A stretch of 64,000 bases of DNA from Selaginella tamariscina (taxonomy: Eukaryota; Streptophyta; Lycopodiopsida; Selaginellales; Selaginellaceae): contig PUQB01000182.1 of NCBI GenBank assembly GCA_003024785.1, forward strand, positions 272,001-336,000. The letters run 5' to 3'. The notes beneath the pieces are model-generated. The model saw only the letters and a program-made list of their open reading frames with translations, ran no database searches and was not told the DNA's origin. The translations under genes were made by a program, and so were the position numbers. Position 1 is the first letter of the stretch; every line of letters begins with the position of its first letter. Below are positions 1 through 11,607 of the stretch, piece by piece.

Positions 1-770
1 AAGGTAAAATATTTTTCATCTCTTTCAAAATATTCTGACTATGTGGGATATATATATTATAGATGGATGCGCTGGAAGGTCTACTCAAAACACACCAAGA
101 TAAAGAGGACTGAAAAAATGGTGGAAGGATTGGAGCAGCGCATGAAGGCACAATTAAAAACAGCTCGGTAAAAGGCTTCGGAGAAGGAGAAGTCTTCGAG
201 ACTCCGAAGGTGATTCTCAGAGCCCAGGTAACAACTCGATGAAGGTGGACACTCGAGACATACCCAGTCTGGAGGTCGAGGAACAGGTCCGGCCAAGAGT
301 ATAAGGGCATTCGCACCAAGTAGGTTTGATGGAAAAATCGGCATGAATCAAGTCCTCCAATTCCTGCGGGATGTCAAGTTGTGTGCGGATACTCAAAGCA
401 TTGATAAAGAGGATTTTGTTCATATCAAAGACTTATATGTCCTCGAATGTTCGAATGTGGCTGCACACCGTGGAGGATCAGATTAAGGAATGTAAAAATT
501 TGGAGGCGTTGATGCTGACGAAGTGGGGGCTTTTGAATGATCAGCTAGCTTTCCACGAGCTGGAGTGGGTGAAAAAAATTGGTGGCGCGGTGAAGGCTTA
601 CACTAAGGCCTTCACCATGAAGCAACTCTTCGTAATCAACGTGAGTGACGCAAAAGTTATGCGGACATACGAGAAGGGTTTGGACGAGGATATCGTAAAG
701 ACGATATTTCAAGCTGAGAATAAAATTTCAGCTACACTGGCAGAGCTGCAAGCATCAGTTCTGCTTGTGA

Positions 771-2440
771 CGTGACGCCCCATTTTTTGGACCAATGTGA
801 TGCTGCTACCATCTCAGGCAACCTCGGCCCACGTTGCGATTCGAGGCACTCAGCATAACATCAAATAATCACTTGGAGTTCGGATTGTTACACACTTATT
901 TATTCTCCCCTTGACCGCCAGGGAAAAGGGGCAATTGGTTATGAGAATTCCCTCTGTGTTACACAAGATTTACGATTCCGTCGTAACATCCATCACGATT
1001 TCCTGCCGTACACGGCCTTGTGGACACTCTGGTTATACACGAACCGTCCCTTGACAGCCTATCGTGTGGATATCACATTCCCACACTACATGCATCTTAT
1101 GTGCCCATATACTTCCATGCATGCCCATATATCATGGTGGGCTAGGCCATGGATACATTTTACTCTCAGTGTAGGTGTCGGAAATCGAATCTCTCTGATA
1201 CCAAATGTTACGCACTTATTTATTCTTCCCTTGACCACCAGGGAAAAAGGTTAATTGTTTATGAGAATTTCCTCTGTGTTTCACAAGATATACGATTCCG
1301 TCGTAACACGGATTAACCACGACCAATAGACCTTGTGGACAAGCTTCGCAAGACATCGATCTCTGAGAAATCACCAAACATGAGGCTTCAACACCTAAAG
1401 TCTCCCAACCTTCAGTCAACTGCAACTAAGTCCCCATCGAACGAGTTCGAAGTGGGAATTTTACATGACAAGGTCCGGGATCAAGCCTATAATCTCAGTG
1501 TGTCTCGTAACTTGAATGTCACCCCCTCCCAGATAGCCACAGCCATTAGGAGGCACCCAAGTTCTTCCCAACCTAGCTAGATTCAAGGTGTGACCTTGCC
1601 AAAAAGTTACACCGACACTTGATTGCCGCCCTGCTATCAGGGACTTACTTGCCAACCAAGCCTTCACTAACCGAAGTTTTTTTGCATAACTTACCCGGCT
1701 CTATCGTTAGCCAAAACTGTTCTCCACAATCTACCTGACTTTGAGCAATGTGCAGGAACCTCCAAGAAAGAGCTCTCAGCTCATCTTCTCCATCTCAGCA
1801 GAGGAGAGCCTGAGTTGCCCGGGAATCACCAACTCCACCACTCATCCCTCCATCCACATGGAAATGTGCATTTGTTTTGGAGTGGCTATCTCCCATTTCA
1901 CTTCTCCCTGGAATCACCCAACAGAAGAAGCTTTTCTAATTTCTTTGTTCAATTAAACCATTTGGTGGGGGTGGCTATCTCCCAGTTTTTTTTTGAGAAG
2001 GGTGGACTATCCCCTATATCCTACGGTACTTCCGCTACCACCCTGACTCCCTCGGCCTATAGACCACACGTTTTAGGCTCCAACATTTCTGCGGGGAGAG
2101 AGAGGTGCGGAGTCTTGCAGGACTCTCTTAAGACTCCATTACATCAGCATGAGAAGAGTACTTGTGCTGGTTTGTCACTGACCAGCTTCCTATTTTCTTT
2201 CGGTTATTTTCCTTGGAGTCCTGATTCGTAAGGACTCTTACCACATCAGCACCCTGCCACGTTAGCATTTCTCGCGGCTCCTGCCACATCAGCGTTTCTT
2301 GCGATTTTCGGCAGAAAGCCACCGCGAGTCCTGCCATGTCAGCGTCTTCCGCGAGTCTCGCCACGTCAGCCTTCTTGCGAGTCCTGCCATGTCAGTGACT
2401 TATACTAGTAGCCACTTACTTTCTCCGCTAAGTAACTGGA
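771..2440 (-). repeat. R1 LTR-like repeat, copy a
   Basis: This copy begins with GTGACGCCCCAT and contains the blocks shared by all R1 copies: an ACC-ATCTCAGGCAACCTC-like block, CGGATTAACCACGAC, TCACCCCCTCCCAGATAGC, and a distal minisatellite built on CTGCCACATCAG. Strand is assigned from two other copies, at 4.07 kb and 41.2 kb, where the same end touches a tRNA-Met type primer-binding site. It is interrupted by the TRIM at 886-1,308. It seems to be a solitary LTR-like piece inserted in element B. The boundary at the right is approximate. Confidence 0.55.
886..1308 (-). mobile_element. TRIM (miniature LTR retroelement) with perfect target duplication
   Basis: Two direct repeats of 103 bp (886-988 and 1,206-1,308) start TGTTAC and end GTAACA. 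They flank only 217 bp of internal DNA. The five bases before (881-885) and after (1,309-1,313) are both CGGAT, and removing the element restores the R1 sequence seen in other copies. On the minus strand the internal part begins next to TGGTATCAGAGAGA, a tRNA-initiator-Met type primer-binding site. No coding capacity is visible. The size and structure fit a terminal-repeat retrotransposon in miniature. The LTRs differ at around ten sites, so it is not very recent. Confidence 0.85.
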
Positions 2441-2599
2441 ACTGGAAACCGCCATGGAGTTTAAGTAGTAGAAAGACAGCTTGACTTGTATTTCTATTTT
2501 TCTATGATTATATACACATTCCACGTCATACGAAATAATACGAAATAATATTACTTCTCCGCTAAGTAATTGGTTTGCGCTGATGTGCAAGACTCACAG

Positions 2600-5415
2600 G
2601 TACCAGTGATATGGCCTTATCGTTGAGGAGGGATGACGTGTGGACTGGAGAGTCAAGACTCTCAGAAGTTGCCCTTGCAAAGCAACTTCAAGTCTGAGTA
2701 AGTGGTTACCAGTACAAGTTGTTGATAAGGCAGGACTCGCGGAAGACGGTTATGTGGCAGGACTCGCGCTTTCTGCCGGTATTTTTGAAAAGTTGCTAAT
2801 GTGGCAGGAGTCGCGAGAAATGCTGACGGGGCAGGAGTGTTGATGTGGCGGGAGTCCTGGCGAGGCAGGACTCGAAGGGAAATTATTCGGATGCAAATAG
2901 TGCTTGTTAGTGGAAACCAAAACCAGCACCCTGCTCATTCTGATGTGGCGTTAGTCTTGTAAGAAGTCTGAACCTCTCTCTCCCCACAGAAATGTTGGAG
3001 CTATAACGTGTGGTTTATAGGGCGAGGGAGTGAGGGGTGGTAGCGGAAGTACTGGAGGGTATAGGGGACAGTCCACCCTTTTTAAAGGGACTGGAGGATG
3101 GCCACCCTGACCAAATTGTTTAATTGATTGAACAAGAGAATTAGAAAGCTTCTCCAAAATGTGGTGCTTGGGAGAAGTGAAATGACTCCTAAAACAAATG
3201 GGCATTTCCATAAGCATGGAGAGGAGTTGTGGGAGTTGTCCTAGGGTGATTCCCAGGTTGATCATGCACTCCTCTACTGAGGCAGAGAGATGGATGAGAT
3301 GAGCTGAAAACTCCTAAGGGTGAGTCCTGGAAGGCTTCTGCTTATGCTAAGGGTCAGGCAAGCTGTAGATAGCAGCTCTGGCTAAGGAAGAAGTTCTGGC
3401 AAGCTGCGGAGAGAAATTTGGCTAAGTAAGCTCATAGAAGTGAAAGACTAAGGGTCAGGCAGGCTGTGGAGAGCAGCTCTGGCTTAGGAAGAAGTCAGGT
3501 AAGTTGTGGAGAGCAGTTCTCGCTAAGAAAGGAGTCAGACAAGTTGCGGAGAGCATCTCTGGTTAAGTAAGCTCTATAGGATTGAAGACTAAGGGTCAGG
3601 CAGGCTGTGGAGAACAGCTCTGGTAAGTGAAGGCTTATTTGACGAGTAAGTCCCTGATAGCAAGGGCGACAAGCAAAATTTTCAACCTCTGCATTTCAAC
3701 GATTCCACAATTTAATTATCTCAGTCCCATACCTGAGCATTGTGAAGCTCAGATACTTAAGGTCATCTAATTCACCCAAAGCCTTTACGTGCCTACCAAA
3801 TAGTTATATTTCACTTTGAATTTTAAAACGCACATCACAGGTTTTCAAGATCTTCAAGATCTATTTGTTGGTTCTCTAGTTAACAAGGAAGAAAAACACT
3901 TTCAAACTGACTCCCACAAATTCATTTCCACCGCTTAGCCTACAAGAACTTGCAGCCAGCAAGAATATAGATCTTCAGCAGCAACTAACACAAGGCACAA
4001 AACATGACTTCTTAATTCCCAGTTCATCAAAAGAATAGCTAAAGAAAAAAACATTCAACTTCTCTCTGATACCACGTGTCACGTGACGCCCCATTTCTGG
4101 GACTCCCGTGATACTGTTGCCATCTCAGGCAACCTCGGTCCACGTTGGGACTCGGGGCAAGGTGTCCGACCTTGCTGCAGTTTAAGCATTCCCCCATTTT
4201 CTTTACCTCCGCTATCCTTTTTCTCAGGAACATATTAACAAGCTCTGGTAGTAACTAAAAGGCCTCCGCTGAGTGCGCTACCTCGAAACTTAATCTTTCA
4301 AGGAATTTTCAGGAATGTTCACAACCTGAACTTCTTTCCTTGTCCTTACTCAACTTCCTCGGTTAAACATGTTTACTCAAATGTCTCTACAAGTGCCGTT
4401 TCCATTAGCAATTTCGCAGATTGCCTAAGAGGATGAAGGCCTTATAACTAAGAAGTTCCCCTTTGGTACTTTTTCGCCCACCGAGGTCGCTCCTCTGGAA
4501 ATGAATAGTAGCTAAGTAATATCTCAACAAAGCAGAGGAGGAATTCGTCTACCTCTCTCCAAGTCTCATTACTCTTTCAATGACAACAATCTCATTTTGT
4601 TGTATTCGAACACTTATCAGACCGGTTCCAGGAAACACGGCACAATGCCCTAAACCATATACCAGGCATAATAGAGCACATCGGGATTCAGCTTAATTTG
4701 CATTGGAAGGTTTCCCTTGTTCTTTTACATCAGTATTCTCCACTCTCAACAGAGTACTAAAACAACTGGTACTCCACCCGCCATGTTCGCCCACCTTGTC
4801 CACCGACATTACCAAAAGATATACCATGTTGTTTCACTCGGTCCTGTCCAAATTAAAACTACACTCTCTTGTGAAAACCCCACCAGAGACCCAGCTGCCT
4901 CAGTGACTTACATTTTCACTAGCGTTCGGTTAGTTATTTCCCTCACAAATCACTCATTCTAGATATCCAAAAAACTCGGACAACCCAATATACACATCTC
5001 TCACAGGGAAAACTTTCATCCAAACATGGAGTGGTTGTACTCCACCCAAGGTGTCGATGTTGCTTTTGGCAATGCCACATCTTGAATCTAACGAGGTGTG
5101 GGAAGAACTTGGGTGCCTCCTGATGGTTGTGGCTATCTGGGAGGGGTGATATCCAAGTGACGAGATACGCTGAAATTGGAGGCCTGATACCGAACCTTCT
5201 CGTATGAGGTTCCCACTTTGAACTCGCTCGGTGGAGAATTACCTACGGCTACCTCAAGGTTCAGAGACTTTAGGTTTAAAGACTCCTATTGGCTGATTCC
5301 TTAGAGGTGGATGGAAACTTGTCACTAAGGATTTAGTAGTCGTGGTTAATCCGAGCTGTAAGTGGATTATTTGATGGTATGCTGAGTGCCGCGGACTGCT
5401 AGACACAGAAGAGAG
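2600..5415 (+). repeat. R1 LTR-like repeat, copy b, split by an insert
   Basis: This is an R1 copy in the opposite direction to copy a. Its outer part (about 2,600-3,680) holds the minisatellite in reverse complement (GGCAGGACTCGCG units) and the long block seen again at 40.5-40.9 kb. Its distal part resumes at about 5,045-5,415 with GGGAGGGGTGATATCC and CGTGGTTAATCCGAGC. The gap is filled by an antisense retroelement fragment (3,681-5,044). Together with copy a it forms a head-to-head pair around 2.4-2.6 kb. Confidence 0.5.
3681..5044 (-). mobile_element. Antisense retroelement fragment nested in R1 copy b
   Basis: The fragment matches, in reverse complement, the internal 5' region that follows the primer-binding site at 41,228. 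It contains a CCHC-like knuckle (CLNCSKVGH, near 4.2 kb), an LTR end, and a primer-binding site TGGTATCAGAGAG near 4,070. The order of its parts is rotated compared with the copy at 41.2 kb (see findings). It is a broken fossil. Confidence 0.55.
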
Positions 5416-5986
5416 GAGATGGACTTTCACTGAACAAGGTCTCGAGTAAGGGTGGAAGAAAGCGGAAGTGGAGTAATAGTCAGAAGAGCGGCGGTAACAA
5501 CAGCAAACCGTGTGACTAAGAGGGGAACGAGGTAAGGAAAATGAGGGACTATCTTTATTTGACTGGGGTGACTTCCAATCAAAGAGATAGAGTTTTTTTA
5601 ATTAATACTGAAGCCACTCATAACTTTATTTTATAATCTAGCGAAGAAATTGGGATTACCGCTTGTCAACGTGGGCAGCGAAATATACGTGAAGTTTGCC
5701 TGTGGCGGAGGGAAGAGTGAGCTGGAAGTTCGCGATGTTCTTATTAGACCAGGGAAATGGGAAGTTAAGGTGAACTTTGTAGTCTTCGACTTCGAGAAAA
5801 TTGAAGCAATAGTAAGAATGAAAATTTATCATCAATATGTTGTCCAACTAAAGGCCACGGGTAGACATACAATCAGGCCCCGGACGTCGCGGGGTGGTGT
5901 CGGGTGGTAAGACTCCGATGTACCAAGTTGCTCACGCAAACCTGGACCCTTATCATATCCACGAAAAAGTTGAAGAAGTTGCTTTG

Positions 5987-6244
5987 TGTGACGATCTGAC
6001 CGTTGACCGTTGACCGACGACCGACTGACCTAATCGTCACACGGAAGCAAGGTTAACAGTTAAACTCGGGTTTTAAGCTTAAGTCCAGTTTTGGCCTCCT
6101 TTTTGTTATAAAAGGAGGATAGGATATAGGGTTAAGCATTCTGGTTCAACGCCAGTCTAGGAGCTAAGCCTTTGTGTCTTGTCCTTGTTCTTCTCCAGTA
6201 ATCAAGTTCAGCTTGTTTCGGTCTCTGCGGCTTGGTTCTTGACA
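5987..6244 (+). repeat. 5' LTR of chromovirus A
   Basis: 258 bp, TG...CA ends. It contains a TTATAAAAGGAGGATAGG segment, a plausible core promoter, and a GACCGTTGACCG repeat near its start that is shared with copies C and G. Confidence 0.85.
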
Positions 6245-9200
6245 GTTTTGAACCAGAATCCCTTCTTGCTCTTGTCTTCAAGTTCTCGGCATGGCTTCGA
6301 TCGAGCACCTCACGCAGCAACTCCAGCAGTTGCAACTCGAGAATCAGCGACTCCAGCAGGTCTTACAACATCAGCGTCTACATCCGTCCTCCAGAACCAA
6401 AAGTCAGCTTACCAGCCAAGTTTGATGGCAAACTCTCCAATTTCGGGGTTTTGTGAATCAAGGGTCAGCTTTGAAGTGGTTTGCTCCTTTATTTGAGAAG
6501 GATTCAACGTTACTTGATTCATGAGATGCTTTTTACCAAGAGTTTGAAGCGGCTTTTGGTGACATGGATTGCGAGCGCACGGCATCAAACAAGCTTCGAC
6601 GACTTCGTCAAGGTTCCCATTCCGCCTCCGAGTATGCGTCCGAGTTTCGGCAAATAGCTTGTGACATTAGTTGGGACGGCGCGGCTCTCCGCGATCAATT
6701 CCGTGAAGGTCTTTGAGACGATGTCAAGGACCTACTGATTACGTTCGCCGACCCCGACTCTCTCGAGAATGCCATCGCCCAAGCAATTCGGTGCGACAAT
6801 CAGCTCTTCAAACGGCGTCAAGAGAAACGATCACAGCCTGCCTTCCGAGTTTTCCGTTCTGCCAAGTCAGGGTTCGCAAGCAACTACGACCCCCTCAAGA
6901 AGCTGAGCCAATGCAAGTTGATACGCTTCGTCCTTGTGGTCCCTCACTCCCGCCGGAAAACAGCGACGTCTTCACAGCCAATTTGTGTCTATATTGTGGT
7001 GGAGCGGGACATCGGATTTCTAGGGTGCCCTAATCGGCAACGCATTCAAGCTCGGGTTGTGGACGCTCCCTCCGTCGAGTCGGGAAACGAGGTCCAGTCC
7101 AAATAGGAGCACTTCGGCTGGACAGGCGCAAGTGTGCTTCAAAAAGTTCCCCTCGGAAATTGCCCTACCTTCGATTCCGGCCACTAGCACTAGTAAGCCC
7201 TTCTTTGTCAAATCCGAATTTCTAGCTCCGACGGTCGTCAAGTTCATGTTGCGGCACTCCTCGACAGTGGCGCCACTGGCAATTTGATTGATCGACACTT
7301 CATTTTACAACATAATTTGAAGCTTCGTCTCCGTTCTGATCCAATTGGGTTGACAGTTGCGGACGGTAGGCCTATGACATCTGGCGATATTACTGAAGAA
7401 ACGGTGCCTCTCAAGGTCTCCCTCGGTAGTATCTCATGCACGGTCTCCTTCAACGTCACTTCAATTCCTGACACTCCGTTATTCTTGGTCTTCCTTGGTT
7501 CGAGACTCTCAATCCGGAGATTGATTGGATAACTCGTACCGTGGTCGCCTCAGTTCCAACTCTGACGACAACAACTCCAGTTTCGACTTCGACTTCGATA
7601 ACTCGTCCGATCCGTATTTCTCCCATCTCATTGGCAAAATTCGTTCGTGCCGGTTGTACTCAATCCAACACGGTCTTTGCCATGATGGTGACTCCAGCTT
7701 CAACTCCCGCTACATCTGCTCCAAGTGCTCTCTCGACGGTATACCAAGATTTTGCTAATGTTTTCGAAAAGATGCAAGCTAGCCGACTTCCTGAGCATCG
7801 TCCTTATGATTGCCCGATTGACACTATAGATGGCAAGACACCTCCGTTCGGCCCGATCTACGGTTTATCTCCAGTCGAGTTAGACGCTCTACGCGAGTAT
7901 ATCAACGACAATCTCGCTAATGGCTTCATTCGCCACTCCAAGTCCCCTGCAGGTGCTCCTATCTTCTTTGTTAAGAAGAAGGATGGCTCTCTTCGGCTCG
8001 TGGTTGATTATCGCAGCTCAACAAGATCACAATTCACAACCGGTATCCGCTCCCATTGATTTCTAAGATCTCGACCGTCTACATGGGGCTCGGTATTTCA
8101 CGAAAATCGACCTTTGGGGCGCTTACAACTTGATTCGTATCCGTCATGGTGATGAGTGGAAGACTGCTTTTCGTACACGTTATGGCCATTTCGAGTATAC
8201 TGTCATGCCGTTTGGGTTAACCAATGCCCTTGCCGTCTTCCAGCACATGGCTAATGATGTTTTTTCGCGACTTCCTCGATTGGTTTGTTATTATTTATTT
8301 GGATGACATCTTGATCTTTTCGAAGACGGAGGAGGAACATCAGCAACATGTTCGTCAAGTGCTAGCACGACTTCGTCAACATGGTCTTTACGCCAAGTTA
8401 GAGAAATGCCAATTCCACCAAAATCAGGTCGAGTTTTTGGGTTATGTGGTCTCACGCTCCGGTATTTCTATGGATCTTGCAAAGGTTCGTGCAGTGCTTG
8501 AGTGGGAAACTCCGAAGACTGCCCGTGATGTTCAGTGTTTTCTGGGGTTTGCCAACTTCTACCGACGCTTCATCAAGGACTTTTCTGAGATTGTATTTCC
8601 ATTGCACCAACTCACCAAGACGTTCCTTTCGTATGGACTATGGCAGCTGAAAATGCGTTTATCACGCTCAAGTTCGCCTTCACCTCTGCTTCGATTCTAC
8701 TTCATCCTGATCCGACCAAGCCCTTTGTGATGGAGACAGATGCATCTGACTTCGCCTTAGGGGGTATTCTGTTTCAGTACGGCTCCGACAAGGAACTTCA
8801 TCCTGTGGCGTTCCATTCTCGAAAGTTTATTGCTGCCGAGATCAACTACGAGATCCATGACAAGGAACTTCTTGCCATTGTGGACTGTTTCCAGGAATGG
8901 CGCCGGTTTCTTGAAGGTTCACCGCACAAGGTCACTGTCTTCACCGACCATCGGAATTTGGTGTACTTCACTCAAGCTCAAGTTCTCAATCGACGTCAAG
9001 CTCGTTGGACCCACCAGATTCTCTCTCGTTTTGACTTTGAGATCAAGTATCGTCCTGGTAGCCAGCAGGTTCAGTCAGATGCTCTCTCTCGATGAGCATA
9101 TTTGGCCCCGCAAGCTGGTGATATTGAGTTTGATCAGCAGAAACAAGTGGTACTCGGCCCAGAACGTCTTCAAGCTCTCGCAATTCATGTTACGCCTTCC

Positions 9201-9473
9201 GACTTCAGTCTCTTCGACCAGATCCGTTCCGATCTTGTCTCCGATACGTTAGCCCAAGACGTCTTGGGTCATCTTGCTGGCAATGCTACTTCCAACTCTA
9301 GATCCGACTATGATCAATTCTGGTTCTTCGACAGATTACTTCTTTGTAGGGACTTGGTTTACGTTCCACCGGGTAATGCTCGCCTTCAAGTGTTGCAGTC
9401 GCATCATGACACTCCGTCACCGACTTCCATCGTAGGTATCCGAACAAGCCCGGCTCTCGAAGGAGGGGGGTGG

Positions 9474-9753
9474 TGTGACGATCTGACCGTTGACCGTTGA
9501 CCGACTGACCTAATCGTCACATGGAAGCAAGGTTAACACTAAACTCGGGTTTAAGCTTAAACCAAGGTTAAGGGCCAAACTAGCCTAAGTCCAGTTTTGG
9601 CCTCCTTTTATGTTATATAAAGGAGGATAGGATATAGGGTTAAGCATTCTGGTTCAACACCAGTCTAGGAGCTAAGCCTTTGTGTCTTGTCCTTGTTCTT
9701 CTCCAGTAATCAAGTTCAGCTTGTTTCCGGTCTCTGCGGCTTGGTTCCTGACA
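9474..9753 (+). repeat. 3' LTR of chromovirus A
   Basis: 280 bp, preceded by the polypurine tract GAAGGAGGGGGGTGG. It differs from the 5' LTR mainly by a block of about 25 bp (AAGGTTAAGGGCC) that is also present in copy G. Confidence 0.85.
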
Positions 9754-10534
9754 CTTTGCAATCGGAAGTGGCGCATTTGGCGGGCCTGATATTGATAAGG
9801 GAGAAGGGTGATATCGATCGATTAAAGACATCAATAGGCTTTCGAATTGTGAAAAATATCCTCCGGAAGTTTCAAGATATCTTCGTGAATGACCTACCTC
9901 CGGGAGTTTTACCCAAACGGGGGGTATGAGCATGAGATAGAATTGCAAGCGGGATCTCGCCCCCCAGTCAAAACTGTGTATCAGTTGAACCAGGCAGAAC
10001 TGGAAGAGCTCAAGAAGCAAATGCACAAGCTTTTTGCTAAGGGGCACATACGGCCGAACAAATCACCGTATAGTTCTCCTGTAGTGTTTGTAAGTAAAAA
10101 AGACGGGTCCCTTTGGGATATGCATCGAATATAGAAGCTTGAAGAAGGTCACGTTAAAAAATAAGTACTCTTTACCCAGGATCGACGATATGTTTGATAG
10201 GCTTGGTCGGGCTAAGTTCTTCTCAAAATTTGAACTAAGGTCGAGGTATTACCAGATCCCAATGGCGCAGAAGGATATTGAGAAGACGGTATGTCGGATA
10301 AGATATAGTTCTTATGAATTTTTGGTGATGCCGTTTGGGCTGTGTAATGCCCCCGCAATTTTTTTGTTTTCTCGCAGGACCAGGTTTGCTCGTACTACTA
10401 GACTTTGGAAGGGACTTTATAGTGGAGTGCGATGCTTCGGATTATGCAATGGGACGAATGCTACTCCGACCACCCTATTGTTTTTTACTGAAAAAAACTA
10501 CCCAATGGCGGCATTATGTCACGAGGAGCCTAAT

Positions 10535-10920
10535 TTATAGTACCCATGATGTGGCTGCCATCTTAGGCAGCCTTGGCCCACGTTGCGACTCAATCTATTC
10601 AGCGTACCACCTGTGAGCTCGTGAGAACTAGGCCCTTGGGAGGGAACCACCCCCAAGACATCCACCTCTGAGGAATCACCCAACAGGAGGCCTCAACATC
10701 TAGATTTGCCTAATCGTGAGCTAGCCGCGTTAACTCCCCTGAGCAGTTTGAAGTTGGAACTTTACACGACAAGATACGATATTATACCTCTAATCTCAGC
10801 GTGTTTCGTAACTTGGATGTCACCCCCTCCCAGATAGCTACAGACATCAGGAGGCACCCAAGTACTTCCCACACCTCACCTAGATTCACGGTGTAAGTTT
10901 GCTAAGGGTTATGTTATGCT
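10535..10920 (-). repeat. R1 LTR-like repeat, copy d
   Basis: It follows the reverse transcriptase/RNase H part of element B directly. It contains GGCAGCCTTGGCCCACGTTG, ATCACCCAACAGGAGGCCTC and CACCCCCTCCCAGATAGC in the same order and strand as copy a. It is incomplete at its far end. Confidence 0.55.
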
Positions 10921-11008
10921 TGTCAGAAACCCCCGATACTCAAGAACTGCTTGCCACAAACCCCGATACTCAAGAACCGCTTGTCACAAACACTCGATAC
11001 TCAAGAAG
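10920..11008. repeat. Three-copy tandem repeat, about 30 bp unit
   Basis: Three imperfect units of the form TGTCACAAACCCCCGATACT followed by CAAGAACCGCT lie side by side. There is no coding sense. 11,009-11,229 holds no gene I can see and is probably more retroelement debris. Confidence 0.8.
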
Positions 11009-11229
11009 AAAATCCGGATGAGAAACTGCTAAGGTAAACAGGACTTGGCGTCGAGGCGTTTACGCGACGTTAAAGGTTGCGTGCTGGCCAACCCGGTGGA
11101 TGAGAAACATATTGCTTTAGTTGGACTTGGTGGCTGATGATGTTCGGGTGTGTGGCAGGTCAGGCATCTTGATATTGAAACGTCTTAGCATTGTTCCTTG
11201 TGCATATTGGAGTCAAATGGTATACAATA

Positions 11230-11247
11230 TGGAGCCATTCGCACCTG
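11230..11247 (+). repeat. Left terminal inverted repeat of Harbinger element
   Basis: 18 bp, an exact reverse complement of 14,848-14,865. Confidence 0.9.
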
Positions 11248-11607
11248 TGCTTTATATAAAAATATTTTAAAACGTGCATTTTAATTTTTGTGACTGTTGC
11301 ATTCGCACTTCAGTAGTTTTTAGGTTGTTAAGCTTTAAGTATGCATTTTAAAACATTTTCATTCCCACCTGCATAAGTTTTTGTGGTAAAAATTTAACGT
11401 AAAACACTAGTGACTTCGCACTTGACTTACTTTAAAATGTCTTCAAAATAGCATTTGAACATGTTTTAAAATATTTTAAAATTTCAAATTCAAATCAAAT
11501 TTGAAATGCTAACCCTAAATTTCAATTTCAAATATTAAACTTGAACATAGCAATCACGCAGTTCTACGACGCAAACATAGGAAGTCGGTTAAGTTCTCTC
11601 GGACCTC

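Larger units (their letters stand above)
5987..9753 (+). mobile_element. Gypsy chromovirus copy A with 5-bp target duplication
   Basis: Flanking LTRs are 258 bp (5,987-6,244) and 280 bp (9,474-9,753). Both start TGTGACGATC and end TGACA, and the right LTR is preceded by a purine-rich tract. CTTTG precedes the left LTR (5,982-5,986) and follows the right one (9,754-9,758). Recognisable parts in order are gag (about 6.3-6.9 kb), a zinc knuckle (CLYCGGAGH), retropepsin, reverse transcriptase ([10 protein letters not shown]), and RNase H ([12 protein letters not shown]). Little integrase is present, so this copy is about 1.3 kb shorter than copy C. It is broken with several breaks. The clean duplications and similar LTRs suggest moderate youth. 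It is inserted in element B. Confidence 0.9.
1..10530 (+). mobile_element. Gypsy-type LTR retrotransposon fossil (element B), interrupted by nested insertions
   Basis: Three plus-strand pieces appear to belong to one old gypsy element. A gag-like stretch lies at about 60-770, a retropepsin-like stretch at about 5,560-5,986, and a reverse transcriptase to early RNase H stretch at 9,754-10,530 with motifs such as FVSKKDGS and [10 protein letters not shown]. The pieces are separated by an R1 repeat complex (771-5,415) and by chromovirus element A (5,987-9,753), which split the host between two copies of CTTTG. Integrase and clear LTRs of its own were not found. It is broken with many breaks and looks old. 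That the gag piece belongs to the same copy as the later parts is inferred from order and strand only. Confidence 0.6.

Noticed and set aside
10920-11008. Three short direct repeats as a possible CRISPR-like array
   Set aside because: Units are contiguous without unique spacers, and the DNA is plant nuclear.
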